A stretch of 64,000 bases of DNA from Paenibacillus_AM sp052180255 (GTDB lineage Bacteria; Bacillota; Bacilli; Paenibacillales; NBRC-103111). Position 1 is the stretch's first letter; the number at the start of each line of letters is the position of its first letter. Made by a program: the position numbers and the translations under genes. The stretch is from NCBI RefSeq assembly GCF_052180255.1, contig NZ_CP197466.1, positions 2,976,001 through 3,040,000 of the forward strand, given 5' to 3'. Of this stretch, positions 60,070-64,000 are shown one piece after another. The notes under the pieces were generated by a model. It was given only the letters and a program-made list of their open reading frames with translations. It ran no database searches and was not told where the DNA came from.

Positions 60070-61056
60070 CTAATAATAAGTCCGCAGCAAGCGAAGCTCA
60101 GACGTTGAGGATACTTGGTATGCACCTACCGTACTTGGAATAAGTACCGTGTCTCCTTTTTTAAGTAAAACAGGCTCAAATCCCTCACCCGATAATTCTC
60201 CTGCACCATCTGCAACGACTAGCACATCCGGATTACCTACCTTACCTAACTGTAACGTATGCAATCCATCTCGAACGATCATTTTCTCAATTATAAAATA
60301 AGGGCAAGTCACCAAGTGCTCATGTGTCACCTGATCATTATCTACAATCATATAACGACGATCATCCGTCCCAAGATTAACCTCTTGCTGCTCATCGCCA
60401 TAACGCATCACATCTGCTGCCTTCTCAATATGCAGCTCGCGGTGCTTGCCATCCGCTTCTACTCGATTCCAATCATACACACGGTAGGTCACATCGGATG
60501 TCTGCTGAATTTCAATGAGTACGGTTCCTGCCAATAAAGCGTGCATCGTCTGTGCAGGTACGAATACAATCTGATCTTGCTTCACGGGTTTATAGTTCAA
60601 ATAATCTTGTACTTTGCCATCCCGTATTGCCTCTAAATAATGTGCCCGATCAGTAAACGAGTGCCCATAGTTGATCTTCGCGCCCTCATCCGCATCTAGA
60701 ATATACCAAGCTTCGGTTTTACCATAATCACCTTCATGAATCTGAGCATAGTCATCGCTTGGGTGAATTTGCACAGATAAGTCATCAGACGCCTCGAGAA
60801 ATTTAATAAGAAGCGGAAACCGCTTTTGCTGTGATTGTCCCAAGTAGGCATCTGGGTACATCTCCGTTAGTTCAACAAGCGACTTTCCTGTTAATTCACC
60901 ATTAACAACCGTACTCGTACTGCTCGGATGACCCGATAATACCCAATACTCACCAATCTTCTCTTCACTTGTTTCTCCAAACCACTCTTTCAACTGACTT
61001 CCACCCCAAATTCGCTTGTGTGAAAGAGGTGCAAATTTAACTGGATATACCATCAT
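60070..61056 (-). CDS. manA: Mannose-6-phosphate isomerase, class I
   Basis: About 328 residues. The zinc site shows VQIHPSDDYA and KTEAWYIL (His, His and Glu), and HALLAGTVLIEIQQTSDVTYRVYDWNRV completes it (here cited in pieces). It interconverts mannose-6-phosphate and fructose-6-phosphate. AAAGGA at 61064-61069 fits the ATG at 61056 (spacing 7); the GTG at 61062 is too close. It follows the ROK glucokinase gene by about 30 bases, together a hexose phosphorylation and isomerisation unit. Confidence 0.94.
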   Translation of the reverse strand: MMVYPVKFAPLSHKRIWGGSQLKEWFGETSEEKIGEYWVLSGHPSSTSTVVNGELTGKSLVELTEMYPDAYLGQSQQKRFPLLIKFLEASDDLSVQIHPSDDYAQIHEGDYGKTEAWYILDADEGAKINYGHSFTDRAHYLEAIRDGKVQDYLNYKPVKQDQIVFVPAQTMHALLAGTVLIEIQQTSDVTYRVYDWNRVEADGKHRELHIEKAADVMRYGDEQQEVNLGTDDRRYMIVDNDQVTHEHLVTCPYFIIEKMIVRDGLHTLQLGKVGNPDVLVVADGAGELSGEGFEPVLLKKGDTVLIPSTVGAYQVSSTSELRLLRTYY

Positions 61057-61085
61057 ATACACATCCTTTATATTAAAAAATCACC

Positions 61086-62012
61086 TTAATTGAAGTTTCT
61101 TGGCGATGTAAGAATGAGCGCTGCCGCACCAATCAGTCCAGCATCTTGGCTTAAAAAGGCAGGGACAATTTCCGTCATTCTACCCGCAGGGTTGAGTGCA
61201 AATTGCTGTACATATTGCTGCACCCCTTGGAACAAGGAATCACCCACCTGAGAAACACCGCCGCCAATAACAATTTTTTCTGGATCGCATATATTAATCA
61301 GGCTTACGCAGCCCATTCCAATGTAAGTGTAGATGGCATCAATGAATTCCATGATAACAGGATGCTTTTCCTCATATAATTTGAAAATATCTTTAGTCGA
61401 AAGATCTTCCCCCATAATCTCAGAGCCTCTGCGTGCAATTCCTGTCCCTGATGCAATATATTCAAAACAACCTTTTTGACCACAGATACATGTTCCATAA
61501 GAAGGATCAATCATCATATGACCGACATCGCCTGCATTGCCTCTTGCTCCCGTTACAAGCTTACCATCCAGATACATACCTGCGCCAATTCCTGTACTGA
61601 TGGTTAGATATACAAAGTTGTTGTTCCCTTGGGCTGCACCCTTCCATTTCTCCGCCAGTGCACCAGCGGTCGCATCATTCTCCATTCGAATTGGAAGGGA
61701 GAACTTCGCCTCGAATAGCTCCACTACCGGAATATTCACCCACTGCGGCAAATTCGGCGGGCACGCTATCATTCCTTTACTCGTATCGAGCGGACCCGGT
61801 GCTCCAATCCCAATTCCGATGTATTGATCATAGGAAATTTCAGATTGGTTCATTAAATCATGCACGCACTCACTCATACGATCGATCATGCTCGCTGGAG
61901 GAATTGTAAGATCCGTTGGTATTACTTTTTTAGCAATCACACTTCCCTCTTCATTTACAAGTCCGATTGCCGTCTTTGTTCCACCAATATCGATGCCAAT
62001 TGCATATTTCAT
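61086..62012 (-). CDS. ROK-family glucokinase
   Basis: A 308-residue ROK kinase. It has the phosphate-binding AIGIDIGGTKTAIGLV, the sugar-binding IENDATAGALAEKW (MENDATAGA here), GTGIGAGMYLDG, and the zinc motif CICGQKGCFEYIASG. It phosphorylates glucose or a related hexose. The ATG at 62012 follows AGGAGG; the longest frame is 23 codons longer without support. Cotranscribed with manA, so the pair may serve glucose and mannose use. Confidence 0.93.
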   Translation of the reverse strand: MKYAIGIDIGGTKTAIGLVNEEGSVIAKKVIPTDLTIPPASMIDRMSECVHDLMNQSEISYDQYIGIGIGAPGPLDTSKGMIACPPNLPQWVNIPVVELFEAKFSLPIRMENDATAGALAEKWKGAAQGNNNFVYLTISTGIGAGMYLDGKLVTGARGNAGDVGHMMIDPSYGTCICGQKGCFEYIASGTGIARRGSEIMGEDLSTKDIFKLYEEKHPVIMEFIDAIYTYIGMGCVSLINICDPEKIVIGGGVSQVGDSLFQGVQQYVQQFALNPAGRMTEIVPAFLSQDAGLIGAAALILTSPRNFN

Positions 62013-62136
62013 GATGCAAACCTCCTGTTCCTTATAATATTCTGCATCCTTATACCAAAAACCTTGAAACGCAGACAACATAACACATCTTAATCACTTC
62101 CCTATTATCTAATATTCAGAAAATTATAAAAATTGT

Positions 62137-62165
62137 TTGACGGCAATGATACAGCCCCTTAAACT
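62137..62165 (+). promoter_or_regulatory. Promoter of the TrpXY-type transporter
   Basis: TTGACG (62137-62142) and TAAACT (62160-62165) are 17 bases apart, 51 bases before the ATG. The leader is too short for a T-box, and no T-box motif is seen. Confidence 0.55.
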
Positions 62166-62216
62166 ATTAATAATACCAATTTTTGCAAACAAAAATAATA
62201 TGTTTTGAGAGGGGTA

Positions 62217-63227
62217 ATGAAATTGAAAAAGAAATTGGCTCTCACTCTTTTACTAACCTCAGCTCTAATTGCAGTCGCGGGGTGCGGCAGCAAAGAAACG
62301 AGCGGAAGTGGAAAAACCTACAAAATCGCAATCTCGCAAATCGTTGAACACCCATCCCTAGATGCAACGAGACTAGGTTTCTTGGCAGCGCTTAAAGAGG
62401 CTGGAATCGAGGACGGAAAAAACCTAAAAGTCGACTACAACAATGCGCAGGATGACCAAGCAAACAACTTATCCATTGCACAAAAAATTGCTTCTGCTGA
62501 CAATGACTTGGTACTCGGTATCGCTACACCATCTGCTTTAGCTATCGCAGATAAAGTTAAAAAAGCTCCAGTCCTCTTCGCAGCCGTTACAGATCCTTTA
62601 GCTGCTAAGCTTGTAACTAACATGGACAAACCGGGCGGCAACATCTCGGGAGCAGCAGATACGAATCCAGAAGCAACGACACAACTCGTAGAATTCATCG
62701 CTAGCAATTTCCCTAAAGTGAAAACAGTCGGTCTTGTTATTAATGAAGGAGAACAAAATGCGGTAATCATGGCGAATAAAGCCGAAGCCGAGTTAACAAA
62801 AAAAGGGATCAAATTGATTAAAGCACCAATAACGAACACTTCCGAAGTTAAGCAAGCTGCTCAATCCTTAGTTGGACGCGTGGATGCGTTCTACATCACA
62901 CTTGATAATAAAGTTGTAAGTGGTGTAGATACGATTCTTCAAGTTGCAAAAGAAAAGAAAATTCCTTTCTTCTCCAGTGACCGTGATACGGTTGAGAAAG
63001 GTGCTTTTGCAACAGTTGGATTTAAGTACTACGATCATGGCTACCAAGTGGGGAAAATGGCAGTAGAAATCTTGAAGAATGGTAAAAAACCGGCTGATAT
63101 GAAAGTTACTTTACCAGATAAGCTTGATCTAATCCTTAATGTAAAAGCTGCAAAAGATCTTGGTATTCAAGTTACAGATGCGATGAAAAATGCTGTAAAA
63201 GATAAAGATAAGAACATTATCCAATAA
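62217..63227 (+). CDS. ABC transporter substrate-binding lipoprotein (TrpX/ABC_sub_bind family)
   Basis: About 336 residues with lipobox AVAGC (Cys23) and the two-lobed ABC_sub_bind fold: KIAISQIVEHPSLDATR, GIATPSALAIADKVK, FAAVTDPLAAKLV and FFSSDRDTVEKGA. Family members include the tryptophan-binding TrpX. The substrate is probably an aromatic amino acid or a related compound. GAGAGGGG lies close to the ATG at 62217; TTG at 62223 has better spacing. Operon with the permease that follows. Confidence 0.9.
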   Translation: MKLKKKLALTLLLTSALIAVAGCGSKETSGSGKTYKIAISQIVEHPSLDATRLGFLAALKEAGIEDGKNLKVDYNNAQDDQANNLSIAQKIASADNDLVLGIATPSALAIADKVKKAPVLFAAVTDPLAAKLVTNMDKPGGNISGAADTNPEATTQLVEFIASNFPKVKTVGLVINEGEQNAVIMANKAEAELTKKGIKLIKAPITNTSEVKQAAQSLVGRVDAFYITLDNKVVSGVDTILQVAKEKKIPFFSSDRDTVEKGAFATVGFKYYDHGYQVGKMAVEILKNGKKPADMKVTLPDKLDLILNVKAAKDLGIQVTDAMKNAVKDKDKNIIQ

Positions 63228-63240
63228 GGTACGGCATTTA

Positions 63241-63279
63241 AAAGGAGTGAATGTTACATTTGTTCACTCCTTTCTTTTT
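63241..63279 (+). terminator. Hairpin with T tail between binding protein and permease genes
   Basis: AAAGGAGTGAA (63241-63251) is perfectly complementary to TTCACTCCTTT (63263-63273), followed by CTTTTT. The permease GGAGG box begins right after it. Partial termination would favour the binding protein. Confidence 0.75.
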
Positions 63280-63293
63280 AGGAGGAATACATA

Positions 63294-64000
63294 ATGGGCG
63301 ATGCAATACTTGGAGCAATTGAACTTGGACTCCTTTATGCCATAATGGCGCTTGGCGTGTACATTACATTCCGTATATTAGACTTTCCAGACTTGACTGT
63401 CGATGGCAGCTTCGCAACAGGTGGAGCCATCGCTTCGGTCATGATTACACATGGATATTCGCCATGGATTTCAACCCTTGCAGCGATTGCAGGAGGACTT
63501 CTTGCAGGTGCTTGTACAGGACTTCTTCATACAAAAGGTAAAATTAACGGACTGCTCTCTGGCATTCTGATGATGATCGCACTTTATACCATTAACTTAC
63601 GAATTCTAGGCAAACCAAACGTTTCACTTCGTGGATCCGATACGGTGTTTACGCCATTCTCAGAGTCTGGCATCATGATGTTACTCATTATTATCGCAGT
63701 TATCGTAATTAAGATATTACTTGATTCATTCCTACGCACGGATCTTGGACTTGCCCTTCGTGCAACAGGGGATAACGCCCGCATGATCCGCAGCTTCGGT
63801 GCACATACAGATAACACGACCATTATTGGCGTTAGCTTATCGAATGGACTTGTTGCACTATCCGGTGCGCTCATCGCACAACAGTCCTCTTTTGCCGATA
63901 GCTCGATGGGTGTGGGAATGATCGTTGTGGGTCTTGCATCTGTCATTATCGGAGAGGCAATATTCGGAGCACGTACCGTCTTCCAAGCTACACTTGCCGC
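63294..64000 (+). CDS. ABC transporter permease (TrpY-like), partial at window edge
   Basis: Open from the ATG at 63294 behind AGGAGGAATAC to the end of the window (235 residues). It begins MGDAILGAIELGLLYAIMAL, then LGVYITFRILDFPDLTVDGS, the standard start of TrpY-type BPD_transp_2 permeases, and contains LGLALRATGDNARMIRSFG. Multiple membrane helices are evident. An ATPase gene probably follows outside the window. Confidence 0.9.
   Translation, partial: MGDAILGAIELGLLYAIMALGVYITFRILDFPDLTVDGSFATGGAIASVMITHGYSPWISTLAAIAGGLLAGACTGLLHTKGKINGLLSGILMMIALYTINLRILGKPNVSLRGSDTVFTPFSESGIMMLLIIIAVIVIKILLDSFLRTDLGLALRATGDNARMIRSFGAHTDNTTIIGVSLSNGLVALSGALIAQQSSFADSSMGVGMIVVGLASVIIGEAIFGARTVFQATLA

Noticed and set aside
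62082..62216. T-box or other riboswitch before the TrpXY-type genes
   Set aside because: Leader after the predicted promoter is under 60 bases and shows no specifier stem or T-box sequence.
1..64000. CRISPR arrays, tRNA, rRNA and insertion sequences
   Set aside because: No regularly spaced repeats, no recognisable tRNA or rRNA sequence and no transposase frames were seen.

Overview
The window looks like a chromosomal segment of a Paenibacillus-like Bacillota bacterium. The evidence is moderate GC content, strong GGAGG-type ribosome binding sites, a Bacillus-type Fnr with C-terminal cysteines, YesM/YesN two-component pairs beside Lpl-type sugar ABC transporters that lack their own ATPase, a HelD-type RNA polymerase recycling factor and a YjcZ-like small protein. 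The genus is an inference from gene content. I see no rRNA, tRNA, CRISPR array or transposase. The left edge cuts an MFS gene and the right edge cuts an ABC permease gene.

Layout. 1-4.1 kb: a divergent amino-sugar/tagatose-type cluster (DeoR regulator and SIS isomerase on one side; class II aldolase and PfkB kinase on the other). 4.1-6.1 kb: C39-like peptidase with an SMP-30 protein, and an unlisted 56-residue membrane protein. 6.1-10.2 kb: anaerobic metabolism (pflA, pflB and a divergent fnr sharing a TGTGA-N6-TCAC box). 10.3-15.1 kb: an LTA-synthase-family enzyme, an MFS exporter with its TetR regulator, and a MarR regulator. 15.1-19.1 kb: a sugar isomerase/oxidoreductase operon and an EamA transporter. 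19.2-21.7 kb: feoA-feoB-Cys-rich protein under a near-perfect Fur box. 21.7-30.4 kb: a sugar ABC transporter, histidine kinase, response regulator and oxidoreductase, bracketed by two 63-bp direct repeats (59/63 identical), so probably an inserted or rearranged segment. 30.5-33.9 kb: opuCABCD osmoprotectant uptake. 33.9-37.3 kb: an ABC-2 exporter and a DedA protein. 37.3-40.1 kb: two small proteins, an aldo/keto reductase and L-lactate dehydrogenase. 40.1-43.3 kb: a tightly coupled five-gene unit built around a glutathionylspermidine-synthase-like ATP-grasp ligase, a Ser/Gly-rich protein ending in Gly-Gly and a DUF350 membrane protein. 43.4-45.5 kb: helD. 45.7-53.7 kb: a second sugar ABC/YesMN system with a GH63-type glycosidase. 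54-62 kb: a serine hydrolase, gap with a tiny SR1P-like peptide gene behind it, a DEDDh exonuclease, an acyl-CoA dehydrogenase, a nucleotidyltransferase/HD fusion, manA and a ROK glucokinase. 62.2-64 kb: a TrpXY-type ABC transporter.

The most interesting points are the ATP-grasp unit at 40.1-43.3 kb, which resembles E. coli ygiBC/yjfLMC in architecture, the repeat-bracketed segment at 21.7-30.4 kb, and the short Cys-rich ORF directly behind gap. Several start codons were moved downstream of the longest reading frame because the ribosome binding site, and in one case the promoter, lies inside the longer frame. Everything here was read by eye. Operator assignments are inferences unless a well-known consensus is named.
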